A stretch of DNA of 64,000 nucleotides from Mycolicibacter hiberniae (GTDB lineage: Bacteria > Actinomycetota > Actinomycetes > Mycobacteriales > Mycobacteriaceae), in the NCBI RefSeq assembly GCF_010729485.1, contig NZ_AP022609.1:806001-870000 (forward strand), read 5' to 3'. Shown piece after piece: positions 1 to 7,281 of the stretch (its first letter is position 1; each line of letters begins with the position of its first letter). The translations under genes were made by a program, and so were the position numbers. The notes under the pieces were generated by a model, which saw nothing but the letters and a program-made list of their open reading frames with translations, was not told the DNA's origin and did no database searches.

Positions 1-810
1 GTCGGGATCCTGATAGCGCATGCTGACGCATCGCTCGGCCGGTTGATCGACGCGTATTCGAATGTCACGCCTGCCGATTCGTCCTTCCAGCTGCCACCTC
101 GGCAGGTCGAGGCTGGTGCGCACCCGCACGGCCGGCAGGCCGCTGCCCGGCCAGTCCCGGCCATCGGCGCGCAACCGGATGAACGCCACCGGCCGCAGCG
201 CGCGCAGGCCTGGCCGTCGCGATACCGCGGTGACGACCTCGAGGGCGTCCTGGCCGCCGAGATCGGCGTGGATCCAGCCCCACCGCTCGGCGTTTCCGTG
301 ACCGTAGATGTGCGATACCGCGCCGCGCCATCCGTCGATTCTGTGCGCAGTCCCGTTGAGCGACAACGTTCCCTGGAACTCGGCGGTCGGGGCCAACACC
401 ACCTGCGCGCCGGGCAGCAGCTCGCGCTCCCAGACGAATCGGGGGAAGGTCCACAGCGGCGCTGCGGGGTCTGTCCAGCGCAGGTCCCATTCCATGGCAC
501 CGGCGCGTCCACTAAGAAAGCCCGGGCCGACCCGGCCACCGGCGCCGCGGTACCAGCTGCCGTCGTGCTCGTGGGGCGCCAGCGGCTCCGGGCCGAGCCG
601 CTGAGTCTGCGGTTCGCCCTGTGCCGGAAACCAGGTGATCCAGCCATGGCTGAACGGCGGGCCGCCGTCGGTCGGCGCGACAATCTCGTGGTGGATCCAC
701 AGGCCGGCGCGGCTCACCGGATCCGACAGGGTCGCGTACCACACCTCAAGGCGACCGGACTGTCCGCGCCAGCGGGCCGCGGCCGCCGATGCCACATCAC
801 TTGACGTCAT
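1..810 (-). CDS. Lipocalin-like / CrtC-AttH-type hypothetical protein (3' end outside window)
   Basis: An uninterrupted minus-strand frame runs from an ATG at 810 to the window edge (270 codons, no stop seen), so the C-terminus is missing. The translation is rich in Trp, Gly and Tyr and has the segments [30 protein letters not shown] and RWGWIHADL. These resemble the barrel-shaped lipocalin-like family that includes hydroxyneurosporene synthase (CrtC) and AttH. No signal peptide or membrane segment is visible. The gene diverges from the GntR regulator at 836, with only 25 bp between the start codons and a palindrome in that gap, so the regulator probably controls it. The substrate cannot be read from the sequence. 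The fold assignment is a family impression, not a search result. Confidence 0.6.
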   Translation of the reverse strand, partial: MTSSDVASAAAARWRGQSGRLEVWYATLSDPVSRAGLWIHHEIVAPTDGGPPFSHGWITWFPAQGEPQTQRLGPEPLAPHEHDGSWYRGAGGRVGPGFLSGRAGAMEWDLRWTDPAAPLWTFPRFVWERELLPGAQVVLAPTAEFQGTLSLNGTAHRIDGWRGAVSHIYGHGNAERWGWIHADLGGQDALEVVTAVSRRPGLRALRPVAFIRLRADGRDWPGSGLPAVRVRTSLDLPRWQLEGRIGRRDIRIRVDQPAERCVSMRYQDPD

Positions 811-822
811 CCTGCGTACTGT

Positions 823-837
823 ATTGGTTGAGCCAAT
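823..837. promoter_or_regulatory. Palindromic operator overlapping the GntR start codon
   Basis: The sequence ATTGGTTGAGCCAAT is a perfect 5+5 inverted repeat (ATTGG/CCAAT) around a 5-base centre. It lies between the divergent starts at 810 and 836 and includes the first two bases of the regulator's ATG. FadR-subfamily GntR proteins bind short palindromes of the TGGN(5)CCA style, so this is the likely autoregulatory operator, also placed to control the divergent lipocalin-like gene. Confidence 0.55.
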
Positions 838-1558
838 GGACCAGTCAAGCCCCATCGGGCAACCGCAGCGCCGGCGCCTCGACGAGCAGATCGCGACGTC
901 GATCATCGAGGCGATCGTCGACGGCGCTTATCCGCCGGGTTCGGTGCTGCCGCCGGAGCGTGATCTGGCCGAACAACTCGGGGTCAACCGGACCTCGCTG
1001 CGGCAGGCGCTGGCCCGGTTGCAGCACATGAGGCTGATCGAAGCCCGGCAGGGCAGCGGGAATCTGGTGCGTGAGCCCGCGGCGCTGACCGATCCGGCGA
1101 TCGTCGGGGTCCTGCTGCGCAAGCTGGGTCCCGACTTCCTTGCCGAGCTGTTGGAGATCCGGGAGGCGCTCGGTCTGCTCATCGGCGAGCTGGCCATCAG
1201 CCGTGCTACATCCGAGGACCTGGCGGCGTTGCGCCCGACGTTGGAGTTCGTGCGCGCAGCCGACCGCCCCGAAGTGCTTCAGACCGCGGAGCTTGCGTTT
1301 TTCGCGGTGCTCATCCAGGCCACCCACAATCGCGCCCTGGCCCTGATGTTCGGTTGGGTGCAGCAGGGTTTCGGTGGGCGCGAGCATGAGCTCACCGCGG
1401 CCTTCGCGGACGCCGGCGCCGTACGGACTGCGCTGGCGGCGATCGCCGACGCCGTTATCGCCGGCGATGCGGCCCGGACCGCCGCCACGATGCGGGCACA
1501 TCTGCAGGCCAGCGGCCAGCGCATGCTCGCCGCCGCACGTCTGACCGGTGCGGGCTGA
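836..1558 (+). CDS. FadR-subfamily GntR transcriptional regulator
   Basis: 240 residues. The N-terminal winged helix-turn-helix spans about residues 15-80, including the typical [21 protein letters not shown] and the [11 protein letters not shown] recognition helix. It is followed by an all-helical effector domain (FCD/FadR-type) that senses a small acid or acyl ligand. I chose the ATG at 836 because longer in-frame starts would run through the divergent gene, and because the family normally has only 10-20 residues before the helix-turn-helix. It ends 16 bp from the convergently read oxidoreductase. The likely role is repression of its own gene and the divergent lipocalin-like gene through the palindrome at 823-837. 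The ligand is unknown. Confidence 0.85.
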   Translation: MDQSSPIGQPQRRRLDEQIATSIIEAIVDGAYPPGSVLPPERDLAEQLGVNRTSLRQALARLQHMRLIEARQGSGNLVREPAALTDPAIVGVLLRKLGPDFLAELLEIREALGLLIGELAISRATSEDLAALRPTLEFVRAADRPEVLQTAELAFFAVLIQATHNRALALMFGWVQQGFGGREHELTAAFADAGAVRTALAAIADAVIAGDAARTAATMRAHLQASGQRMLAAARLTGAG

Positions 1559-1574
1559 GTGGCTGGGAACCCCG

Positions 1575-2495
1575 CTATCCGGCGTCGATCACCGCACGCA
1601 ACGCCGCACCGACTTCGGCGACCAGGCCTGGGGTGTAGCCGGGGACGTTGATGGTCACGCCGCCGACGCCGGCGTCGAGCACCTTGGTCTTGATCTGCTC
1701 GGCGATCGACTCGGGGCTGCCCGCCACCGCGCGCTGTGCGATCGGGGCCGGGATCTGATCGGCGGTCAGGTTCGCACCGGCCAGTGCGGTGAGCAGCATG
1801 GTGGTTTCCAGCGTGGCCGGGTCACGGCCCACTTCCTCGCAGCTGCGCCGCACCGCGTCCATCTTCTGCGGGAGCTCGTCGAACCCGGTGATCAGGTTGA
1901 GGTGGTCGAAGTGCCGGGCCGCCATCGGGATGGTCTTCTTCTCGCCGCTGCCGCCGATCAACAGCGGAATGTGGTCGCGGTAGCGCGGTTCGGCCACGGC
2001 CTCGCGGGTCCGGTACCACTTGCCCTCGAAGGTCGGCCGCTCACCTTTGATCATCGGCAGGATGATCTGCAGCGCCTCGTCGAGCCGGTTGAACCGGTCG
2101 GTGAAGGTACCGAATTCGAAACCCAACTGGTCATGTTCGAGCTCGAACCAGCCGGTGCCGATGCCCAGGACGGCGCGCCCGCCGCTGACCACGTCCAGCG
2201 TGGTGATGATCTTGGCCAGCAGCGCCGGGTTGCGGTAGGTGTTGCCGGTGACCAGGGTGCCCAGCTGCACCGTTTCGGTTGCCGTCGCCAGCGCACCCAG
2301 GGCGGTGTAGGCCTCGAGCATCGGCTGATCGGGGGCGCCCAGCATGGGCAGTTGGTAGAAGTGGTCCATCAGGAAAACGGCGTCGAAGCCGCTGGCCTCG
2401 GCCTCGCGGGCTTGAGCGATCACGGTGGGGAAGAGCTGAGAAACATCGGTGCCGTAGGAGAAGTTGGGGATCTGGAAGCCAAGGCGAATCGTCAC
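1575..2495 (-). CDS. LLM-class F420-dependent oxidoreductase
   Basis: 306 residues from a GTG at 2495. It is a complete TIM-barrel luciferase-like monooxygenase domain: N-terminal LGFQIPNF strand, FDAVFLMDHF motif near residue 40, VQLGTLVTG near 75, and RAVLGIGTGWFELEH near 110, which is characteristic of the mycobacterial F420-binding branch. Such enzymes transfer hydride to or from cofactor F420 and are cytosolic; the substrate is not deducible here. It is convergent with the GntR gene and lies 77 bp past the end of the accessory cluster, so it marks that cluster's left boundary. Confidence 0.85.
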   Translation of the reverse strand: MTIRLGFQIPNFSYGTDVSQLFPTVIAQAREAEASGFDAVFLMDHFYQLPMLGAPDQPMLEAYTALGALATATETVQLGTLVTGNTYRNPALLAKIITTLDVVSGGRAVLGIGTGWFELEHDQLGFEFGTFTDRFNRLDEALQIILPMIKGERPTFEGKWYRTREAVAEPRYRDHIPLLIGGSGEKKTIPMAARHFDHLNLITGFDELPQKMDAVRRSCEEVGRDPATLETTMLLTALAGANLTADQIPAPIAQRAVAGSPESIAEQIKTKVLDAGVGGVTINVPGYTPGLVAEVGAALRAVIDAG

Positions 2496-2572
2496 ATGGC
2501 TGAGCGTAGGGGCAGCGGGGGAGTGGGATGGGGCGATTCCGCTGTGCGCGAAGTGAAATTCTGCCGGCGGGT

Positions 2573-3264
2573 TTAGCCGTCCAGCTTTCGGTGGCGGGGA
2601 TGTGCTCGGTATTCCATCGACTGCTTGCGTCGCAGGGGCCGGCGCTGGCCGATGTAGTAGGCGGTCATGTAGAGCAGGGCGAAGATGCCCACGGTGATGA
2701 CGGCGTTGACGCCGAACTGTAGGTATTGGCCGCGCGCAATCGGATAGCCCCAGCTCGCGTCGCCGTATGCGGTCACGACGGCGAGCATTGCGGCGAAGGC
2801 ACCACTCATGACGCCCACCCAGATCTCGCCTTTTCCTATGGCGGCGAAATACTCATTTCCGGCGCCGATCGCACTGAGTACGACGAGAGCCCACCACATG
2901 GTTGTGGCGGTGACAGCCCGCTGTAGGAGTCGGGATGTGGATCGATCTCTTGCTGTGCGGCATCGGTTGTCGCGGGTGTGTCTTCGGGGTCGGGGTCTTC
3001 GATCGTCAAGGAGTAAATCTTTCCGCCGATCTTGATGTAGGGAGTCGATACATACGCTGCGATGGCCATCGCCGACGCGAAAAAGACTCCCCCGGCTGCG
3101 TTTTTCCACGTGGGATATGTCGCCAGGACGCCAAAAACCCCTGCAATGCAGGCAGAACTCCAATAGATCCGCCGCTGAGCGTGAATGCTGATTTTGAGAA
3201 ACGAAAGGACAAATCCCGTAAAGAAGCACAAGACTACTACGAAGAAAGCCAGATTCCTCACCAT
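2573..3264 (-). pseudogene. Third copy of membrane partner/immunity-like protein, frameshifted
   Basis: The first frame starts at an ATG at 3264 (MVRNLAFFVVV) and gives helices 1-3 and the conserved TPYIKIGGKIY and EIDPHPDSYSGL segments. It then goes out of frame near 2917-2925. The rest (TATTMWWALVV through KRRPLRRKQSMEY) is intact in another frame down to the TAA at 2573. Aligned by eye with the intact paralogue at 6592-7281, one base is missing in the stretch just after the SYSGL codons. The start overlaps the stop of the preceding orphan tip (TAATG), keeping the coupling seen in the intact pair. The protein family is unnamed: six predicted membrane helices and an acidic loop rich in DPDP. 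A sequencing error cannot be excluded, but several indels fall in this cluster only. Confidence 0.75.
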
Positions 3265-3483
3265 TAGCCGCCCATCGCTTTCTCCACTGCTAACTCCCCG
3301 CCAAAACTACCTGCAATAGGGCCGGCAAGTCCGACAACCACGGTGCCTTCGGGCCCGACCAATGAACCGCGCGTCGCCCCTGCGGTGAATCCTCCTAACC
3401 AGCCCCCAAGACCGCGACCTCTGTGTTTGAGCGGACCCTTGGGCAAAGGGAGCTCCACTCAATATGTCGTCGCCAGTCACCAA
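3264..3483 (-). pseudogene. Second orphan C-terminal glycine-zipper tip (frameshifted)
   Basis: This is homologous to the last ~73 residues of the large WxG protein (7278-8675). Reading from a TTG at 3483, 10 bases after an AGGAGG, gives LVTGDDILSGAPFA in register with the parent LLVTADDIWQGAPA. An extra C in the GCCCAAGGG stretch then shifts the frame. The remainder, RGLGGWLGGF...GPEGTVVVGLAG...GELAVEKAMGG, continues in a second frame (an alternative GTG at 3458 would express it as 64 residues) to a TAA overlapping the ATG of the third membrane copy. It is the most divergent of the three tips. It may be expressed from the internal GTG, but no ribosome site is evident there. Confidence 0.7.
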
Positions 3484-3497
3484 GAAATCCAGTCCTC

Positions 3498-3929
3498 CTA
3501 GTTTCGATGCCGGGGGTGTGCTCGGTATTCCATCGACTGCTTGCGTCGCAGTGGCCGGCGTTTGCCCATGTAGTAGAGGGGCAGGTAAATCAGGGGCAAA
3601 GCGCCTGCGGTGATCACCGATACGACGGCGAACGGTGTGTATTGGCCGCGCGCGATGGGGTAGCCCCAGCTGGCGTCGCCGTAGGCGGCGCCGACAATTA
3701 TCAGGGCAAAGAAGGTGGCGCTCATGGCGCCGACCCAGATCTCCCCTCGTCCCTCGGCGGCGAAGTAGACGTTTGCGGTGGCGGTCAGCGCGGGCACGAG
3801 GAGCCTCACCAGAATATTGTGGCGGTAAGGATCCCGCTGTAGGAGTCTGGATGCGGATCGATCTCCTGCTGCGTGGGATCGGTTGTCGCGGGTGTGTCTT
3901 CGGGGTCGGGGTCGATGATCGTCAAGGAG
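3498..3929 (-). pseudogene. 3' part of second membrane partner/immunity copy, cut by IS21 element and frameshifted
   Basis: This is the downstream half of the gene whose 5' half is at 6089-6351. After the insertion the frame resumes with SLTIIDPDPEDTPATTDPTQQEIDPHPDSY and meets a TGA just after ILTATIFW. One base missing at the TGGTGA (intact copy: two Trp codons) moves the remainder (RLLVPALTATANVYF ... KRRPLRRKQSMEYRAHPRHRN) into another frame, ending at the TAG at 3498. Both the insertion and the one-base deletion inactivate it. It retains helices 4-6 and the basic tail. Confidence 0.8.
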
Positions 3930-3981
3930 TGTTGACGACGGTCGAAATCTAGGCCAGAAGCGACGGTGAAAAGTAGGCCAC
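3930..3981. repeat. IS21 left terminal inverted repeat (plus TSD AAGGAG at 3924-3929)
   Basis: It begins TGTTGACGACGGTCGAAA and repeats GACGGTGAAAAGTAGGCCAC about 30 bp further in. It matches the right end in inverse orientation with scattered mismatches. Confidence 0.9.
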
Positions 3982-3991
3982 GTGGTCGTGG

Positions 3992-4780
3992 TTATTGTGC
4001 CGTGTTGTCGGCTCTGGCGGAGGGCAAGGTGGCGATTCCGGTGTCTTTGAGGCGGTAGCTGGAGCCTTTGAGGGTCAGGACGTCGGCGTGGTGGACGATG
4101 CGGTCGATCATGGCTGCGGCCACGACCTGGTCTCCGAAGACGTCGCCCCAGCGGGCGAAGGGCAGGTTTGAGGTCAGGATCAGCGAGGCGTGTTCGTAGC
4201 GGCTGGAGACCAGTTGGAAGAACAGGTTCGCAGCGTCCTGCTCGAACGGGATGTAGCCGACCTCGTCGACGACGAGCAGACCGATGCGACGCAGCTTGGC
4301 CAGCTCGGCGGGCAGCCGGCCGGCGTTGTGGGCGGCCTTGAGGCGAGCGACCCAGTCCACGGCGGTGGCGAAGGCGATGCGGTGCCCGGTCTGGGCGGCT
4401 TTGATGGCCAATCCGATGGCGAGGTGGGTTTTGCCGGTGCCGGGTGGGCCGAGTAGCACCACGTTGCGGGATTTGGCCAGGAACGCGCTGGTGCCGAGAT
4501 GAGCGATCATGTCTCGGTTCAGAGCTGGTTGGTGATCGAAGTTGAAGTCCTCCAACGATTTGCGGGTCGGGAATCCGGCGGAGCGGATGCGGGTCGCCGC
4601 GCCGGATGCTTCGCGGGCGGCGACCTCCCGCGAGAGCACCGCCGCCAAGTACTCCTCATGAGTCCAGCCGTCGTCGCGGGCTTGGTCGGCCAGCCGGGCG
4701 GCCGACTCGCGGATACGCGGGGCCTTGAGCGCTTGGGCGTAGTGCACAACGGCCTTCATCGGGTCCTCGGCCATGCTCAC
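3992..4780 (-). CDS. istB: IS21 family AAA+ ATPase helper of transposition
   Basis: 262 residues. A central P-loop (LLGPPGTGKTHLAIGLA, about residues 109-125), a Walker B region with VVDEVGYIPF, and a sensor-like LTSNLPFARWGDVFGD are all typical of IstB. The protein assists target selection and assembly with the DDE transposase IstA. It starts at a GTG (4780) that overlaps the istA TGA in a GTGA arrangement, so translation is coupled. The length matches the family (about 250-265 residues). Confidence 0.95.
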   Translation of the reverse strand: MSMAEDPMKAVVHYAQALKAPRIRESAARLADQARDDGWTHEEYLAAVLSREVAAREASGAATRIRSAGFPTRKSLEDFNFDHQPALNRDMIAHLGTSAFLAKSRNVVLLGPPGTGKTHLAIGLAIKAAQTGHRIAFATAVDWVARLKAAHNAGRLPAELAKLRRIGLLVVDEVGYIPFEQDAANLFFQLVSSRYEHASLILTSNLPFARWGDVFGDQVVAAAMIDRIVHHADVLTLKGSSYRLKDTGIATLPSARADNTAQ

Positions 4781-6018
4781 GCCACCTCCCCGTCGGAGGC
4801 GGTGGTGCTGCCGAGGAAATCAACACCGAAGGCCCGGTCATAGTCGGATAGATCCCGCATCGGATGATCACCGGCCGCCAAGGGTGGGCTGGCCTGGAAC
4901 TGCTGACGCAACGCCGCGGCAGCCTGCACGTGGGCGGGGTCGGTCAGGGTCTGTCGCCTCGCCCAGCAGCGGTCATGAGCCGCCAGCAGGCGCCCCGATC
5001 TGCTCACCGTCACCTGCGTCAAGGTGGTGCTCACCTCGACGAGTTGGCCGATCGCTCGCGGGTCCACGGAGTAGTCATTGCCGGCCACCCGCACGTAGTA
5101 GTCACGCCCCAATCGCACCGAAGTCACCGACTGCACCAACGGTGGCACCGGTGGCAGCGCCAGCATGTGGCCTCGATCGGAATCGAGGAAGTCGACGGGT
5201 CGCCCATCGAGGACCCGCACCCGACGGCGGTTGGCGATCGGAAGCCACAGTTGCAGTTGGCTATTGAAGTCTTGCGGTGAGGTGAAGCTACGCCCGGGCA
5301 GAAACGAGGTCTCCAGGTACCGGTTGGCCCGCTCCACCACCCCCTTGGATTCGGGGTCATAGGGTTTGAGTTGCACCAGCCGCGACCCGAGGGTGCCCAC
5401 CAGAGCCGTCACCGGATCAGTCAACCGGCCACGACGACCGATCCCGGCTTCGTTGTCCCACCACAGCTCACGGGGCACCGCGCCAAAGCTGCCCGAAAGC
5501 AGCTGCCACATCCCGGCCACCAGATCCATGGTCTGACGCGAGGGCAGCATCACCGCGGCGATGAACCGAGAAAACGCCGCCACCATCACCAGCACCGGCA
5601 GCACCGCCTCTTGGCCGAACCCCACCGCAATCTTGGGCGCGGGGAACCACAGGTCGCACTGGATCACCCGACCTGGCGGATGCTCAAGCCGATCCACCGG
5701 ATCGGCAGGCAGGTACTCCGGGCGGATCGCCCGGACTCGCTCCCTAAACCACGAGATCGAACCGGCCCACCCGACCCGCTCGGCGAGCACCGTCGCCGGC
5801 ATCTGCGGATAGACCGACAACACCGTCCGAATCCGCGGCTCCACCTCGCTGATCGCCGACGGCACCGCCGCCCGCTCGTACTTCGGTGGAACATCGCTGG
5901 CCAGCGCGCTGGCGACCGTGTCGCGCGCAATACCCAGCTGCCGTGCGATAGCCCGCTGCGACAACCCTTCGCTGCGGTGAAGATGCCGGATCAAGGCCCA
6001 GTCTTCCAAGGAGATCAC
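4777..6018 (-). CDS. istA: IS21 family DDE transposase
   Basis: 413 residues if started at the GTG at 6018 (VISLEDWALIRHL). A longer frame from a TTG at 6051 would start inside the terminal repeat, so I reject it. An N-terminal helix-turn-helix (GLSQRAIARQLGIARDTV) is followed by an integrase catalytic core with the three acidic residues in VIQCDLWFP, WWDNEAG and KGVVERANRYLE, then a C-terminal Mu-type beta domain (NDYSVDPRAIG). It is translationally coupled to istB. No frameshift was seen. Confidence 0.93.
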   Translation of the reverse strand: MISLEDWALIRHLHRSEGLSQRAIARQLGIARDTVASALASDVPPKYERAAVPSAISEVEPRIRTVLSVYPQMPATVLAERVGWAGSISWFRERVRAIRPEYLPADPVDRLEHPPGRVIQCDLWFPAPKIAVGFGQEAVLPVLVMVAAFSRFIAAVMLPSRQTMDLVAGMWQLLSGSFGAVPRELWWDNEAGIGRRGRLTDPVTALVGTLGSRLVQLKPYDPESKGVVERANRYLETSFLPGRSFTSPQDFNSQLQLWLPIANRRRVRVLDGRPVDFLDSDRGHMLALPPVPPLVQSVTSVRLGRDYYVRVAGNDYSVDPRAIGQLVEVSTTLTQVTVSRSGRLLAAHDRCWARRQTLTDPAHVQAAAALRQQFQASPPLAAGDHPMRDLSDYDRAFGVDFLGSTTASDGEVA

Positions 6019-6036
6019 CCATCCAATCTGATTGGG

Positions 6037-6088
6037 TGGCCTACTTTTCAACCGTCGCGACTGGCCGGACTTTCAACCGTTGTCAACA
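6037..6088. repeat. IS21 right terminal inverted repeat (plus TSD AAGGAG at 6089-6094)
   Basis: Read on the minus strand it starts TGTTGACAACGGTTGAAA and repeats GACGGTTGAAAAGTAGGCCAC further in, mirroring the left end. Confidence 0.9.
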
Positions 6089-6351
6089 AAGGAGTAGATC
6101 TTGCCGCCGATCTTGATGTAGGGGGTCGCGAGATACGCCAAGCCCACCATTATCACCACGGGCGTGAACCCCAGCGCCGCTGCGCGATCCCACGTCGGAT
6201 ACGTCGACAGGACGCCCGCCGCCGCCGCGATACAAACAAGGCTCCAGTACCAGCGCCGCTGGACACTTCGGTCGATACTGAGAAATGACAGCACGACTCC
6301 GCCCGCCAAACACAGGGCGAACACCCAGAACATCAGGTCGCTCAGCGTCAT
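6089..6351 (-). pseudogene. 5' part of second membrane partner/immunity copy, interrupted by IS21 element
   Basis: The ATG at 6351 overlaps the TGA of the orphan tip upstream (ATGA). The frame encodes MTLSDLMFWVFALCLAGG..., helices 1-3 and TPYIKIGGKIYS, then enters the insertion sequence after Ser87 and stops a few codons later (FVDNG). The first ~60 codons are almost identical in DNA to the intact copy at 6592-7281, so the duplication or a gene conversion is recent. If expressed, it would be a three-helix fragment. Confidence 0.85.
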
Positions 6352-6577
6352 CCGCCCAGTCCCCAGGTAGCTATCTTGTCCCCGAGCAACCCGCCCCCAG
6401 CCGCGCCGAGAAGGCCCGCAATTACGCTGCCCTCCGGCCCCATCCACGAACCCCAAGCTGCCGCTGCCGCGAATCCCCCGAGCCATGCGCCGGTACTGCG
6501 CCCTCCGAGTTTGGGGGCTTTGGCAAAGGGAGTTCCGCTCAAGATGTCGTCGCCAGCCACCAGTTACCAGTCACCAT
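6348..6577 (-). pseudogene. First orphan C-terminal glycine-zipper tip (14-bp duplication at its start)
   Basis: This is homologous to the C-terminal ~73 residues of the WxG protein. An AGGAGG lies 10 bases before an ATG at 6577, but that start reads MVTGNWWLATTS and stops. Compared with the second orphan tip, 14 extra bases made of ACTGGT-type repeats shift the frame. The homologous frame (AGDDILSGTPFAKAPKLGG...GPEGSVIAGLLG...IATWGLGG) can be read only from a GTG at 6560. Its last ~38 residues are identical to the parent protein, and its TGA overlaps the next ATG. Calling it dead is an inference: initiation at the GTG at 6560 would give a 70-residue glycine-rich peptide. Confidence 0.7.
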
Positions 6578-6591
6578 GAAATCCAGTCCTC

Positions 6592-7281
6592 CTATTTTCG
6601 ATGCCGGGGGTGCACCAGATATTCCATGGACTGCTTGCGTCGCAGTGGCCGGCGTTTGCCCATGTAGTAGAGGGGCAGGTAGAGCAGGGGCAAAACGCCT
6701 GCGGTGATCACGGAGGCGACCACAAACGGGATGTATTGACCGCGCGCTATCGGGTAACGCCAGCTGGCGTCACCATATGCGGTGATGGCACATAGCATCG
6801 CGAAGAAGGTGCCACCCATCAGGCCGACCCAGATCTCGCCTTCCCCGGTAGTGGCGAAGTAGACGTTTCCGGCGGCGATCGCACCTAGTACGACGAGAGA
6901 CCACCACAGGGTAGTGGCGGTGAGGAGTCCGCTGTAGGAGTCTGGATGTGGATCAATCTCCTGCTGCGTGGGATCGGTTGTCGCAGGTTCATCGTCGGGG
7001 TCAGGGTCTGTGATCGTCAGCGCATAGATTTTTCCGCCAATCTTGATGTGGGGCGTCCACACATACGCCATCACCACCATTGACACCGTGGGCATCAGTC
7101 CCCGCGCTGCCGCGCCTTCCCACGTCGGATACGTCGACAGGACGCCAGCCGCCCCCGCAAGGCAGGCGAGGCTCCAGTACCAGCGCCGCTGGACATTTCG
7201 GTCGATACTGAGAAATGACAGCACGACTCCGCCCGCCAAACACAGGGCGAACACCCAGAACATCAGATCGCTCAGCATCAT
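6592..7281 (-). CDS. Six-helix membrane protein, probable immunity/partner of the glycine-zipper WxG protein
   Basis: 229 residues starting at the ATG at 7281, which overlaps the TGA of the upstream WxG gene (ATGA), so translation is coupled. Predicted helices lie near residues 6-25, 34-50, 61-77, 120-142, 150-168 and 183-206. Between helices 3 and 4 is an acidic, hydrophilic loop (DPDPDDEPATTDPTQQEIDPHPDS), and the tail is very basic (KRRPLRRKQSMEY). I recognise no named family. It is the only intact one of three homologous copies, each following a copy of the same glycine-rich tip. That pairing is what suggests an immunity protein that protects the membrane. A chaperone or receptor partner is the alternative. 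Confidence 0.75.
   Translation of the reverse strand: MMLSDLMFWVFALCLAGGVVLSFLSIDRNVQRRWYWSLACLAGAAGVLSTYPTWEGAAARGLMPTVSMVVMAYVWTPHIKIGGKIYALTITDPDPDDEPATTDPTQQEIDPHPDSYSGLLTATTLWWSLVVLGAIAAGNVYFATTGEGEIWVGLMGGTFFAMLCAITAYGDASWRYPIARGQYIPFVVASVITAGVLPLLYLPLYYMGKRRPLRRKQSMEYLVHPRHRK

Larger units (their letters stand above)
3930..6088 (-). mobile_element. IS21-family insertion sequence, complete
   Basis: A 2,159-bp element with TG...CA ends, two overlapping transposase genes (istA, istB) and terminal inverted repeats. It is flanked by a perfect 6-bp target duplication AAGGAG (3924-3929 and 6089-6094). Joining the flanks and removing one duplicate restores the reading frame of the interrupted membrane-protein gene after Ser87, which proves the insertion point. 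Each end also carries an internal second copy of the GACGG(T)TGAAA-like repeat, the multiple-repeat end structure usual for IS21 elements. Both transposase frames look intact, so the copy may be recent. Confidence 0.95.

Noticed and set aside
4777..6051. Longer IstA start at TTG 6051
   Set aside because: It would begin inside the terminal inverted repeat; the GTG at 6018 starts directly at the conserved helix-turn-helix domain.
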